From contig CAZDOO010000007.1 in assembly GCA_964507045.1 (NCBI GenBank), forward strand, positions 34,026 to 98,025: a DNA stretch of 64,000 nucleotides, written 5' to 3'. The translations under genes and the position numbers were made by a program. The notes beneath the pieces were generated by a model that searched no databases, was not told where the DNA came from, and worked only from the letters and a program-made list of their open reading frames with translations. Origin of the DNA: UBA8199 sp964507045. GTDB taxonomy: Bacteria > Verrucomicrobiota > Verrucomicrobiia > Limisphaerales > UBA8199. How positions within the stretch are numbered: position 1 is the first letter of the stretch; every line of letters begins with the position of its first letter. Below, piece by piece: positions 9,152 to 17,615 of this stretch.

Positions 9152-9647
9152 AAGCAACGCTTGACTCTTCCAGGGTCCACTCGTTCCGCCCGTCCGGATA
9201 GCAATGGCAATGCGCGGCAAAAAAGCCGCCGCGGTGCTGCCAGAACCAGGGCCAAATCTGCTCCCGATCCGTCTGCGGTATGTTCAGCCCGTTCAAAGCC
9301 GCGCGCGGGAAGAATTGAAAGCGCCCCTCCCGATGCGCGGGCGGCAGGATCGTCAGCTTCCGTTTCACCTCGAACAGGAACATCAGCCAGTGGGTCTGGC
9401 CCTGGTAGCCGTGCTCGCTGGCCAGGCCGGTCAGGTGCAGGTCCGATGGTGCAAGCCGCAGGCCGAGTTCCTCGTGCGCCTCGCGGCAGGCGCAGGCGTA
9501 GGGGGATTCCCCGGTGTCGGTGTGGAGCTTCCCGCCCGCCGGGCTCCAGAGGCCCAGGTTAGGCTCCTGCGTCCGCTCCAGCAGCAGCACCTCGTCGCGC
9601 TCGTTGAAACAATACAGCAGCGTTGCCAGCTTGTAAGGCAGTCCCAT
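9144..9647 (-). CDS. Nudix hydrolase
   Basis: A 167-residue MutT/Nudix protein, which should cleave a nucleoside-diphosphate-linked compound. The Nudix box is seen at GGKLHTDTGESPYACACREA followed by HEELGL. The spacing between the glycine and the first glutamate is two residues longer than the common form. The protein ends SSVAYA and its stop lies inside the start of tadA. Pairing with tadA could point to nucleotide housekeeping, but the substrate is not predictable. Confidence 0.88.
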   Translation of the reverse strand: MGLPYKLATLLYCFNERDEVLLLERTQEPNLGLWSPAGGKLHTDTGESPYACACREAHEELGLRLAPSDLHLTGLASEHGYQGQTHWLMFLFEVKRKLTILPPAHREGRFQFFPRAALNGLNIPQTDREQIWPWFWQHRGGFFAAHCHCYPDGRNEWTLEESSVAYA

Positions 9648-9750
9648 GTCGGGGATTCATCTTAAGCGCCGCCGCCGCCCGCAGCGAATCAATTCCGCCC
9701 GGCAAAGAATGCGCTTGTTTTTAAGCGCAAGTTCTATAACTTGGCGCCCA

Positions 9751-10932
9751 ATGAAAGTTGCATTTTACGGTCACGTCCGCCAGTACCATAACATTAAGGC
9801 GGAGATTGATAAGAACATCAAAACGGTCCTGGAGAGCGGCCAATACGTCATGGGCCCCATGCTCAAGCAGTTCGAGGGCGAACTCGCTGCCTACCACAAG
9901 ACCAAGTATGCCATCGGCGTGGGCAACGGCACCGACGCCATCTGGCTCAGCCTCATGGCCCTCGGCATCGGGCCCGGCGATGAAGTCATCACCCATCCCA
10001 ATACGTTCTTCGCCACAGCCGAAGCCATCTGGATTACGGGTGCCACAGCGGTCTTCGTGGATTGCTGCCCGGACAGCAAGTGCCTTTGCCCGAAGAAGAT
10101 CGAGGCGGCCATTACCCCCAGGACTAAAGCCATCATCCCCGTCCACCTCTACGGCCAGTGCGCCGACATGGTGGCCATCAGCAAGATTGCCCGGAAGCAC
10201 AAGCTCAAGGTCATCGAGGACAACGCCCAGGCGATCGGCGCCCGCGGGCCGAAGTTCCGGATCGGCCAGCTGAGCGATGCTGCCTGCACCAGCTTCATCA
10301 TCCAGAAAAACCTGGGCACCTTCGGCGACAGCGGCGCCATCGTGACGAACAACGCCGAAATTGACGCCAAGGTGCGCAAGCTCCGCAACCACGGCTCGAC
10401 GGCTCGTAATGTCCACAGCTACGGCTTCAACAGCCGCCTGGACGACCTGCACGCCGGCATCCTCAGCGCCAAGCTCAAGCACATTGACGACGGCAACAAC
10501 CTCCGCCGCCAGTGGGCGGCGCGCTACACCAAGGGTCTCAAGGGCTGCAAGACCTTCGACCTGCCCGTCGAGCTGAAGGGCTATCGCCACGTCTTCCACC
10601 TCTACGTTATCGAGGTCAAGAAACCCCAGTGGCGCGACCAGTTGGTGGATTTCCTGGTCAAGAACGGCGTGGATGCCAAGACCCACTACTCGATTGCCAT
10701 CCATAAGCAAGCCGGCTACCCGTGGGGCAAGAAAGCCCGCATCGTCGGCAGCGTCGCCAACGCCGAGGCCAATGCCGCCTGCTGCATCAGCCTCCCGATG
10801 TTCCCCGAACTCACGGCGAAGGAAGTGGACTATGTCGTCGCCAAGGTGAAGGAATGGGATGCGAAATTCGCGTCCCAGGCGCCGGCCGGCAAAGGCCCTG
10901 CCCAAGGCGGGGAATGCTGCTGCTGCAAGTAG
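9751..10932 (+). CDS. DegT/DnrJ/EryC1/StrS family PLP-dependent aminotransferase
   Basis: Transfers an amino group to a nucleotide-linked keto-sugar, a step in amino-sugar biosynthesis for surface glycans or antibiotics. It has 393 residues from MKVAFYGHVRQYHNIKAEI. The fold type I features include GNGTDAIWLSLMALGIGPGD (about 58), VHLYGQCADM, and the PLP-binding Lys in SFIIQKNLGTFGDSGAI (about residue 187). The open frame extends 35 codons further upstream, but conservation begins at 9751. The C-terminus is odd: after the normal end it adds a Gly/Ala-rich linker and finishes ECCCCK. A terminator-like hairpin follows, and the next gene is an oxidoreductase that often partners such enzymes. Confidence 0.93.
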   Translation: MKVAFYGHVRQYHNIKAEIDKNIKTVLESGQYVMGPMLKQFEGELAAYHKTKYAIGVGNGTDAIWLSLMALGIGPGDEVITHPNTFFATAEAIWITGATAVFVDCCPDSKCLCPKKIEAAITPRTKAIIPVHLYGQCADMVAISKIARKHKLKVIEDNAQAIGARGPKFRIGQLSDAACTSFIIQKNLGTFGDSGAIVTNNAEIDAKVRKLRNHGSTARNVHSYGFNSRLDDLHAGILSAKLKHIDDGNNLRRQWAARYTKGLKGCKTFDLPVELKGYRHVFHLYVIEVKKPQWRDQLVDFLVKNGVDAKTHYSIAIHKQAGYPWGKKARIVGSVANAEANAACCISLPMFPELTAKEVDYVVAKVKEWDAKFASQAPAGKGPAQGGECCCCK

Positions 10933-10949
10933 TCACCTTTTAGGCTCTG

Positions 10950-10986
10950 AACGGGCGCCGCGGGACCCTTCCCCGGCGCCCGTTTC
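10950..10986 (+). terminator. Probable rho-independent terminator
   Basis: An 11-bp perfect stem (10950-10960 with 10974-10984) is followed by a short T run, just after the aminotransferase stop at 10932. The U tract is short, so termination may be partial. Confidence 0.6.
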
Positions 10987-11003
10987 CACACCTGTCCAGG
11001 AAT

Positions 11004-11038
11004 ACGCAACACGCAACACGCACCACGCAACACGATTC
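11004..11038. repeat. 7-bp tandem array
   Basis: Five heptamers: ACGCAAC, ACGCAAC, ACGCACC, ACGCAAC and a degenerate ACGATTC. It lies between the aminotransferase terminator and the start of the oxidoreductase gene, ending 22 bp before that ATG. Confidence 0.85.
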
Positions 11039-11060
11039 CCACTCCCCCCAGCATCCTCTT

Positions 11061-12134
11061 ATGAACAAATACTCCGTCCTCGTTGTCGGCATGGGCAAGC
11101 GCGGCATGCACCACGCCACCGCCTTCAATGCCAACCCCAAGTTCCAGGTCACCGGCATCTGCGACATTGACCCCAAGCGCCTCGATGACGCCGCCGCCAA
11201 GCTCGGCAACCCGCAGAAAGGCACCGACGCCGCCGCGCTGGCCAAAGCGGTGAAGCCCGATGTCTTCTGCTTCTGCACCCTGCCCAACCTGCGGACACCG
11301 ATGATCAAGGCGGCCATCGGCGGCGGCGCGAAGCTGATTGCCTTCGAGAAACCGGCCACGCTTACCAGCGCCGAGCTGTTCACCATCCGCGACCTGCTGA
11401 AGCAGGCGGGCGCCAAGGCGGTCGTCAGCCACCAGCACCGTTACGGCGTTCACTACCAGAAGGTGAAGGAGATCGTCGCTAGCGGCGCCCTGGGCCGCGT
11501 GCACACCGTCTATGCCAGCGCCACCGGCTGGATGACGCACATGCTCTCCCACCTCATTGACTACACGTGCTGGTTCAACAACTACACGCCTGCCACCTGG
11601 GCCATGGCGCAGGCCGTTGGCCGCGTTAAGCTCGCCGACAACCATCCTTCCCCCGACTACATCGGCGGCTTCGTGCAATTCGCCAACGGCGTGCGCGGCA
11701 TCTATGAATGCGGCGCCGGCGCACCGGACCAGCCCGAGGTTGGCAAGTGGTGGGGCAAGAACCGCATCGGCGCACAGGGCACCGAAGGCTTCGCCGAGGT
11801 CCTCACCAACGGCGGCTGGCGCGCGGTCACGAAGAGCGGCGGCTGCCAGTCCGGCGAAGGCGCCATGAACTACGACCACGACATGCCGCCCTACATCCAG
11901 GAAATGGCCGACTGGTTGGACAATCCGCAGAAGGTCCACCAGTGCAATTTTGATCATGCCTGCCTCGGCGCGGAAATCATGCTGGCCATGCAGCGCAGCG
12001 CGGCTGAAGGCGGCCAGGTCGCCTTACCGCTTGCCGCCGGAGCCGACGAGCAAGCTCTCCTCAAGGCCAAGCTGGCCGACCGCCCCGTCCTCGTTTCCTG
12101 CGAGCAGAACAAGAAGGAGTTCGGACTGGCTTAA
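11061..12134 (+). CDS. Gfo/Idh/MocA family oxidoreductase
   Basis: An NAD(P)-dependent sugar or sugar-nucleotide dehydrogenase of 357 residues, cytoplasmic. The N-terminal Rossmann motif is VLVVGMGKRGMHHATAF and the family-defining EKP motif is in LIAFEKPATLTSAE (about residue 95). The C-terminal alpha/beta domain follows from about residue 125, with HQHRYGVHYQKVKEI. Together with the preceding DegT aminotransferase it suggests synthesis of an amino or keto sugar, though nothing in sequence fixes the substrate. Confidence 0.92.
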   Translation: MNKYSVLVVGMGKRGMHHATAFNANPKFQVTGICDIDPKRLDDAAAKLGNPQKGTDAAALAKAVKPDVFCFCTLPNLRTPMIKAAIGGGAKLIAFEKPATLTSAELFTIRDLLKQAGAKAVVSHQHRYGVHYQKVKEIVASGALGRVHTVYASATGWMTHMLSHLIDYTCWFNNYTPATWAMAQAVGRVKLADNHPSPDYIGGFVQFANGVRGIYECGAGAPDQPEVGKWWGKNRIGAQGTEGFAEVLTNGGWRAVTKSGGCQSGEGAMNYDHDMPPYIQEMADWLDNPQKVHQCNFDHACLGAEIMLAMQRSAAEGGQVALPLAAGADEQALLKAKLADRPVLVSCEQNKKEFGLA

Positions 12135-12203
12135 CGGCCAGTTGCGAGATAGCCCCCTCGGTGCAACCGGGTGCTTGGTTGCATAAATAAGCAATACATG
12201 TTC

Positions 12204-12260
12204 GCCGCGTGAGGGCACGCGGCCTACAAGCCTCCTGTAGGCCGAATGCCCTCATTCGGC
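12204..12260. repeat. Three adjacent short hairpins (REP-like)
   Basis: Three palindromes in a row: GCCGCGTG/CACGCGGC (loop AGGG), GCCTACA/TGTAGGC, and GCCGAATG/CATTCGGC (loop CCCT). The first and third have complementary loops. They lie downstream of the oxidoreductase gene in a convergent intergenic region and could also end its transcript. Confidence 0.75.
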
Positions 12261-12270
12261 GCTATCGCTA

Positions 12271-12384
12271 GTACCTAGCTAGTACCTTGGTCGTACCTTG
12301 GTAGTACCCTGGTAGTAACTTGCATACATAACCAAGATAATAGCAGGGTACTACCAAGGTACGACCAAGGTACTACCTGGGTAC
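12271..12384. repeat. Imperfect 52-bp inverted repeat built from 11-bp units
   Basis: Arms 12271-12322 and 12333-12384 match at 47 of 52 positions by hand alignment, with a 10-nt loop. Left-arm units are TAGTACCTAGC, TAGTACCTTGG, TCGTACCTTGG, TAGTACCCTGG and TAGTAACTTGC, the first starting at 12269. It sits between two convergent genes (stops at 12134 and 12537). The remaining 12385-12536 holds nothing I can name. Confidence 0.93.
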
Positions 12385-12536
12385 GCCGGTAAGACTGGCA
12401 TGAGGCACAGGATGGGCAGGCGGGCTATAAAGTGGTGGTTTGGGGCTTAAATACCTGTGATACCGCTAGATATGGATACCGGCCAGCGCCTGTCCCCGTT
12501 CCGCTGCGCTCAAGGATACTGGCGGCAGACACCCCG

Positions 12537-13205
12537 TCACGCTGCACGGACCACGGCTCTGACTTGTTTGGGCGGGTCGTTCCAGCCGTTGATATGCTGG
12601 CGGGTGCGAATAAAGATAGCCCTTCCCGCCGCGGGGAGTCCGTACCGCTTAACGAAGAGGTCGGTGATGTCGCACCAGCCGTCCACGGGAGCGGGCAGGA
12701 AACCCAGGAAGGGGAAGTGCTGCACGCACCGCCTGCCCGGGCTGCACGGCCGGGCGCCCAGCACCAGGGTGTGCTCGGCCGGCTGGCTCAGCGCGTGGAG
12801 CTTGAGCGTGAAGACGCCGCCCTCGATGGTGGCCAGGAGTTCGGCCACCGGGTTCGGGGTAAAGGGCGGCAGGGCCGGGGGCAGATCGAACACGCTGAGC
12901 CCGATGTCCATGCGAAACGTATTCATCTGGACGTAGAGGTTGTAACCCGGCAGGGAAGTGCTCCGGCCCATAAAGCCCATCACGGCGCTGTCCGCGGCGA
13001 TGAGGTCCCAGGCGGAGCACTGTGGGTCGGTCAGAGCCTGCCAGTGCCGGGCGACATAGGCCATGTTGCTGCGACAAGCCAGTTGGCCCGGCGTGCGCGG
13101 GTCGCGCGGCACGGTAAGCTGCTTGACGACCTGCCCATACCGTGTCGAGAGGATTACATACGGGCCTACTTTGCCCGATTCAGGAGCTGAAATTCGCTTG
13201 CTCAT
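12537..13205 (-). CDS. Conserved-looking hypothetical protein
   Basis: A 222-residue protein starting MSKRISAPESGKVGPYVILS; an in-frame Met lies 12 codons further upstream. No signal peptide or membrane segment is visible. Composition is that of a folded soluble protein with several Trp and Cys residues, for example RSNMAYVARHWQALTD and NPVAELLATIEGGVFTLKLH. I recognise no family. It is isolated between the 11-bp-unit hairpin and the REP-like block, which is unusual for a housekeeping gene. Confidence 0.55.
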   Translation of the reverse strand: MSKRISAPESGKVGPYVILSTRYGQVVKQLTVPRDPRTPGQLACRSNMAYVARHWQALTDPQCSAWDLIAADSAVMGFMGRSTSLPGYNLYVQMNTFRMDIGLSVFDLPPALPPFTPNPVAELLATIEGGVFTLKLHALSQPAEHTLVLGARPCSPGRRCVQHFPFLGFLPAPVDGWCDITDLFVKRYGLPAAGRAIFIRTRQHINGWNDPPKQVRAVVRAA

Positions 13206-13407
13206 ACGGTTTGCATAGCCGCAGTATAAGCCGTTGACCACCCGCTCGCCCTGTACCGCGTGTGCCCATCACGGCCCCGCCGGCTGGCAGGCAGCTTAGC
13301 AAAAGGGCATCCTCGCGCAAGCAAATTCTGCCGCTGGCAAGGCCGCCGTAAAGGCGATCCGCGGTTTCCGGCGCTCCTGCCCCGAATCCCGAAGGGGATT
13401 CTATCAT

Positions 13408-13610
13408 TCAGCCCAGGGTTGGACCGCGGGGGCAAGGGGGGGCGGTCCTACCTTGGGAAGCCTGCCGATGATACCCGCCAACCCTGAAAGGGTTGTATCC
13501 GAGCCGCGCGCCAACACCGCCGGACGTCCCGGAGGATGCAACCCGTTCAGGGTTGATGGCCTCCCGCGCCCGACACCCAGGGTAGCTCGTGCCTCGCAAC
13601 CCTGGGCTGA
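13408..13610. repeat. REP-like palindromic block with 14-bp terminal inverted repeats
   Basis: The block is bounded by TCAGCCCAGGGTTG (13408-13421) and its exact reverse complement (13597-13610). Inside are two further palindromes: CAACCCTGAAAGGGTTG (13479-13495) and CAACCCGTTCAGGGTTG (13539-13555). The arrangement resembles bacterial interspersed mosaic elements. No transposase is encoded. It fills most of the gap 13206-13634. Confidence 0.75.
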
Positions 13611-13616
13611 GTGATC

Positions 13617-13633
13617 CCATCCTTTCAGGATGG
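13617..13633 (-). terminator. Small hairpin at the 3' end of the methyltransferase gene
   Basis: CCATCC and GGATGG pair around TTTCA, one base past the stop codon of the minus-strand methyltransferase gene. No clear U run follows, so it may simply be the last hairpin of the REP-like block. Confidence 0.35.
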
Positions 13634-13634
13634 A

Positions 13635-15179
13635 CTACGCCAGCTTCCTCGCAATCTCCTCGTCCAGAATGTCGCGCACCGTGAGCGGGATGATGATGCG
13701 GTGTTCTTCGCGGAAAAAGCGGTCAATCTCGTGCAACGCGTCGCTCGAATAATCGAAGCTCACAAAGAACCCCTTTTCGCACTTCGCCCGGCGCATCGCC
13801 GTTTCAAACGCGTCAATGTCCGGCCGGCCCGTCTTGTCCTTCTGCTTCACCTGCATCGGATAAAAGCGCTCCTCCAGCGCCAGCTCATCCGCCCCGGCTT
13901 CGCGGACGTTGTCCAGGGCCGAGACGGGGAAGATGCGGCCATCAATGCCCTTGTCGCCGACCTGCGCCTTGTTCTTCCTGCCGCCCAGCGCGATGACCGC
14001 CCAGTTCTCGAACTCGAACGGGGGAATGGCGCGCAACTTTTCTTCGCTCCACGGCAGGTCGCGCACAATGAAGCCGCGGCCAATGATCCAAAGGTCTTCA
14101 TCTTCCGGCAACCCACAGACTCTCTTATCCTTCAAACGCTTGGCCATGACGCGGCAGGCGGTGGGCGAAATATCAATGCCAATCCACTGGCGCTTGAGCT
14201 TCTGCGCCGCCACCAGCGCCGTGCCGCAACCGCAGAAGGCATCCAGCACGACGTCGTTCTCGTTGCTGCTGGACTTGATGATGCGCTCAAGCAACGCGAG
14301 CGGTTTCTGGGTCGGATAGCCCAACCTCTCATTTGCTTGGGCTTGAACGGGGGGAATGTCATCCCAAACGCTGTCGATGGGCTGCCCTTGCATTTCGTCG
14401 AGGTAGCGCTTCTGGCAGGCAAGCCCGGTGGAGGAGTAATAGATGATACCTTTCTTGTCGGCTTCTTCCATCCGCTCTTTCGTCCACCTCCAGACCCGTT
14501 TGTGCCCCTTCCACTCGTAAGTGAGGTTCGGCCGATCTGGATTTGGATTCGTGAGGTCGCTCAGGCGATAGCGCCGACCGGTTCCTTCTTCAACAAAGCG
14601 GTAGAATTTTGCGACGTAATCGGGATCGTATTCTTTGAAGGGGCGATTCCACGTCAATTCGTCGCCACCGCCGTAGAAGAAGATCGTGTCGTGATTGTTC
14701 GGGAAGCCTTTGAAGGCTAGCCCTTTTGCATTCGTCCGCTTCCAGATAATCTCCGTTTGGAAATTATTCTCCCCGAACAGCCCGTCGAGCATGGCTTTGA
14801 CGTAATGGGAGGCGTGCCAGTCGCAGTGGTAGTAGAAGCTGCCGGTCTTTTTGAGGACGCGGGCCATTTGTTCGCAACGCGGCCGCATGTAGTCAATGTA
14901 AGCCCGGGTGTTCTCGTGGCGGTCTTCAAACGAACGCTTCTCCTTGGTCTCGCCCCAGAAGACTTCGTAGTTGCGGTTGGAGTTGAAGGGCGGGTCAATG
15001 TAGATGAGGTCCACGCAGGCGTCGGGCAGCTTCTGGAGCTGTTCGAGGTTGTCGCCGCAGTAAATGACGCGCGTGTCCACCAGCGAGGAGGGCCGGGCGG
15101 CGGGCTTGGGAGCGTCTTCCTTCAACCGCGCCGCCTGCGCCGGGGCGTGAGCGGGATACGAGCCCTGTTTCGTTCGCAT
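13635..15179 (-). CDS. DNA methyltransferase fused to an Mrr-like restriction domain
   Basis: About 514 residues from MRTKQGSYPAHAPAQ. Residues about 45-330 form an amino-methyltransferase of the beta arrangement: the catalytic motif DLIYIDPPFNSNRNYEVFW comes first and the SAM motif DAFCGCGTALVAAQ comes later, with a target-recognition region between them. The C-terminal 150 residues look like an Mrr-type PD-(D/E)XK nuclease, with GIDGRIFPVS supplying the Asp and PMQVKQKDK supplying QxK. This would make it a single-chain modification/restriction protein acting on cytosolic DNA. The open frame continues 121 codons upstream over the divergent sulfatase start; I reject that extension. A Met at 15266 is the alternative start. 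Methyltransferase identity is firm; nuclease activity is inferred. Confidence 0.88.
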   Translation of the reverse strand: MRTKQGSYPAHAPAQAARLKEDAPKPAARPSSLVDTRVIYCGDNLEQLQKLPDACVDLIYIDPPFNSNRNYEVFWGETKEKRSFEDRHENTRAYIDYMRPRCEQMARVLKKTGSFYYHCDWHASHYVKAMLDGLFGENNFQTEIIWKRTNAKGLAFKGFPNNHDTIFFYGGGDELTWNRPFKEYDPDYVAKFYRFVEEGTGRRYRLSDLTNPNPDRPNLTYEWKGHKRVWRWTKERMEEADKKGIIYYSSTGLACQKRYLDEMQGQPIDSVWDDIPPVQAQANERLGYPTQKPLALLERIIKSSSNENDVVLDAFCGCGTALVAAQKLKRQWIGIDISPTACRVMAKRLKDKRVCGLPEDEDLWIIGRGFIVRDLPWSEEKLRAIPPFEFENWAVIALGGRKNKAQVGDKGIDGRIFPVSALDNVREAGADELALEERFYPMQVKQKDKTGRPDIDAFETAMRRAKCEKGFFVSFDYSSDALHEIDRFFREEHRIIIPLTVRDILDEEIARKLA

Positions 15180-15309
15180 GGGCCAAGGATACGGGGAAGC
15201 CAGCCCGGGGTCAACGATGCCGCCCGGCGCGTAATGTGCGACTCTTGATATTTTCCTGGTATCCATTTGCTCTTGGAGCGGCGGGGTTCCCATTTTACTT
15301 TCCGGGATC

Positions 15310-16764
15310 ATGAAAGCCGTTCTCGGTTTCCGATCGCTCAGCCTGGCAGTCGCTTGGGGATTCGCCTCGATCCCTCTGCCGCTCCTCGCCGCCTCCCCGC
15401 CGCGCCCGAACGTGCTGGTGATCCTCACCGACGACCAGCGATGGGACGCGATGAGTTGCGCGGGGCACCCACTGCTCAAGACGCCGAACGTGGACCGGCT
15501 GGCAGCCGAAGGCGCGCGGTTCGCCAACATGTTCGTGACCACCTCGCTGTGTTCGCCCAGCCGCGCCTCGATTCTGAGCGGCCTTTACGGGCACCGCCAC
15601 GGGGTCTTGAACAACTTCACGGAATACCCCGACTCGCTGCCCAGCTACCCGAAGCGGCTGCGCGAGGAGGGCTATGAGACGGCCTACTTCGGGAAGTGGC
15701 ACATGGGCGAGACGAACGGCATGCCGCGCACGGGCTTCGACTTCTGGATGAGCCACCGGGGCCAGGGCAACTACTTCGGCAACGAGTGGAACATCAACGG
15801 ACAGACCCAGTTCATGAAGGGCTACTACACGACAGTCGTTACGGAGCACGCCCTCGAATGGCTCAAGCGCAAGCACGACAAGCCTTTCCTGCTCATCGTT
15901 GGAGAGAAGGCGCCGCACGGCGGCCCCATCGAGCCGGAGCCCAAATACGAGCACGCGTTCGACAGCGCCAACATCGTCAAGCCCGCGAACTACGACGCCT
16001 GGAAGGACGGCAAGCCCGCCTGGCTCGCGGCGAGCTTCCCCACCTGGCACGGCGCCGGCGGCCCGCTCTACAATTACCGCGACTACGACAAGTTCGTTCG
16101 CGCCTACCTCGGCACGCTGCTGTCGGTGGACGACAGCGTCGGCCAGCTCTACGAGACGCTCCGGCAGACCGGGCAGCTTGATAACACGGTGATCCTCTAC
16201 ACCTCCGACAACGGTTTCGCGCTGGGCGAGCACGGGCGGGTGGACAAGCGCACGATGTACGAGGAGAGCCTGCGGGTGCCGCTGCTGGTGCGCTACCCGC
16301 CCTTGGTGCCCCAATCCGCGGTTATCAGGGAAATGGTGCTGAGCATTGACCTGGCGCCGAGCATTCTGGATATCTGCGGCGCCAAACCACTCAAGGGCAT
16401 AGACGGCCAATCCTGGAAGCCCCTGCTGGCCGGGAAAACCCGCGGCTGGCGTGACTCCTTCCTCTACTTCTACAACTATGAGAAGGAATTTCCCTACACG
16501 CCCAACGTGCGCGGCATTCGCACCGCGGACTGGAAGTATATTCATTATCCGCATGGAGACGGCAGCCCGGACCGCTACCAGGCGGAACTCTACAACCTCG
16601 CGGCGGACCCGCTGGAGCTGCACAACCTGATCTCGGATCCCGCCGCCGCAGGCAAGCTGGCCCAGTTAAAGAAGGAGCACGCACGGCTGATGCGCAAGCA
16701 CAAGGCCGTTCCCGACCACATGCCGGTGGACGGTGGTATCATCAACGTGCTGCCAAAGTTCTGA
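15310..16764 (+). CDS. Secreted sulfatase (type I, formylglycine-dependent)
   Basis: Removes sulfate esters from a sulfated polysaccharide or related compound. The 484-residue protein has a signal peptide (MKAVLGFRSLSLAVAW...) and the metal site NVLVILTDDQRWDAM at about residue 34. The CxPxR activation motif appears as CSPSRASILSG (about residue 81), whose Cys is converted to formylglycine. GKWHMG and TSDNGFALGEHG are also typical. No sulfatase-maturing enzyme lies in the window. It is divergent from the methyltransferase gene, with about 130 bp between them. Confidence 0.95.
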   Translation: MKAVLGFRSLSLAVAWGFASIPLPLLAASPPRPNVLVILTDDQRWDAMSCAGHPLLKTPNVDRLAAEGARFANMFVTTSLCSPSRASILSGLYGHRHGVLNNFTEYPDSLPSYPKRLREEGYETAYFGKWHMGETNGMPRTGFDFWMSHRGQGNYFGNEWNINGQTQFMKGYYTTVVTEHALEWLKRKHDKPFLLIVGEKAPHGGPIEPEPKYEHAFDSANIVKPANYDAWKDGKPAWLAASFPTWHGAGGPLYNYRDYDKFVRAYLGTLLSVDDSVGQLYETLRQTGQLDNTVILYTSDNGFALGEHGRVDKRTMYEESLRVPLLVRYPPLVPQSAVIREMVLSIDLAPSILDICGAKPLKGIDGQSWKPLLAGKTRGWRDSFLYFYNYEKEFPYTPNVRGIRTADWKYIHYPHGDGSPDRYQAELYNLAADPLELHNLISDPAAAGKLAQLKKEHARLMRKHKAVPDHMPVDGGIINVLPKF

Positions 16765-16886
16765 ACGCGCATTGGTGGCCGGGCAGGCAATGAAGTGTGC
16801 TCCCCGCCAGCAAAGCCGCGAGGGGGGTTCTCTTCGGATGGAGCTTCCCTTGAACATCGGCGCCGGCGACTTTACCCTGACCGGCA

Positions 16887-17615
16887 ATGAACAGATTCAG
16901 CGCCAGCCCCTCGGAACGCCGCAACGGCAGGGCCGTGAGCCGGGCAACGATCCTCTGGCTGGCGCTGGGAGTTGGGAACGCTGTGTGGTTATTGGGATTG
17001 CGGTCCTGGCTGCCCGGTTGGCGCGGCATCCCCAGCACCGCCTTGACTACACTGTTCTTCTTGGTGGCAGCCGCAGCAGCCAAAGCCGGCGCGCCGGCGC
17101 GATACCAGTGGGGCATGGTTGCCGGCCTGGGTTGGTCGGCCCTGGGCGATGCTTTCCTGATGCAGGGGCGGGATTATTTTGTGGCCAGCTTGGGCAGCTT
17201 CCTGGTGGCCCACCTCTGCTACCTGTGGGCCCTCGCGTGCGACAGCCGGCTGGCGCAGCGCAAGCTCCCCTTTGCGGTCTATGGGGTCGCGGGCGCCGGG
17301 CTGGTGGCCTGGCTGTGGCCGCAGGTGCCGCGGGCTTTGAGTCTGCCGGTGTGCCTATATGCGGCCACGATCATGACGATGGCGGCGCAAGCCGCCAGCC
17401 GCGCACTGTCAAAGCGCGATCTTGGGGCCGTCCTCGCGGCGGTGGGAGCGGCGCTATTCGTGGTCTCCGACGCCGCGCTGGCGGCCGGCCGCTTTGGTCA
17501 TCCCTTGGAATGGGGACGCTTCCTCGTCCTGGGCACCTACTTCGTCGCTCAGGCGGGACTGGCATTGTCGGTGGTCTGCTACAGGAAGTGTTCTTGCCTG
17601 CCCAAGGGCGCGTAA
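16887..17615 (+). CDS. YhhN family membrane protein (lysoplasmalogenase-like)
   Basis: A 242-residue protein with about eight transmembrane segments. The family motifs are MVAGLGWSALGDAFLM (about residue 75) and GAALFVVSDAALAAGRFG (about 190), whose conserved Asp residues are thought to form the active site in lysoplasmalogenase relatives. Known members cleave the vinyl-ether bond of lysoplasmalogens; whether this one does is not shown here. It follows the sulfatase with a 120-bp gap. The stretch 17616-17892 after it holds no recognisable feature. Confidence 0.8.
   Translation: MNRFSASPSERRNGRAVSRATILWLALGVGNAVWLLGLRSWLPGWRGIPSTALTTLFFLVAAAAAKAGAPARYQWGMVAGLGWSALGDAFLMQGRDYFVASLGSFLVAHLCYLWALACDSRLAQRKLPFAVYGVAGAGLVAWLWPQVPRALSLPVCLYAATIMTMAAQAASRALSKRDLGAVLAAVGAALFVVSDAALAAGRFGHPLEWGRFLVLGTYFVAQAGLALSVVCYRKCSCLPKGA

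Noticed and set aside
9711..9740. Promoter TTGTTT/TATAAC before the first aminotransferase
   Set aside because: Spacing is only 14 bp and the -10 is too close to the ATG for confidence.
13408..13610. Insertion sequence
   Set aside because: No transposase frame; only nested palindromes, so kept as a REP-like block.
15180..15542. 121-codon N-terminal extension of the DNA methyltransferase
   Set aside because: It overlaps the divergent sulfatase gene antisense and has a random composition.
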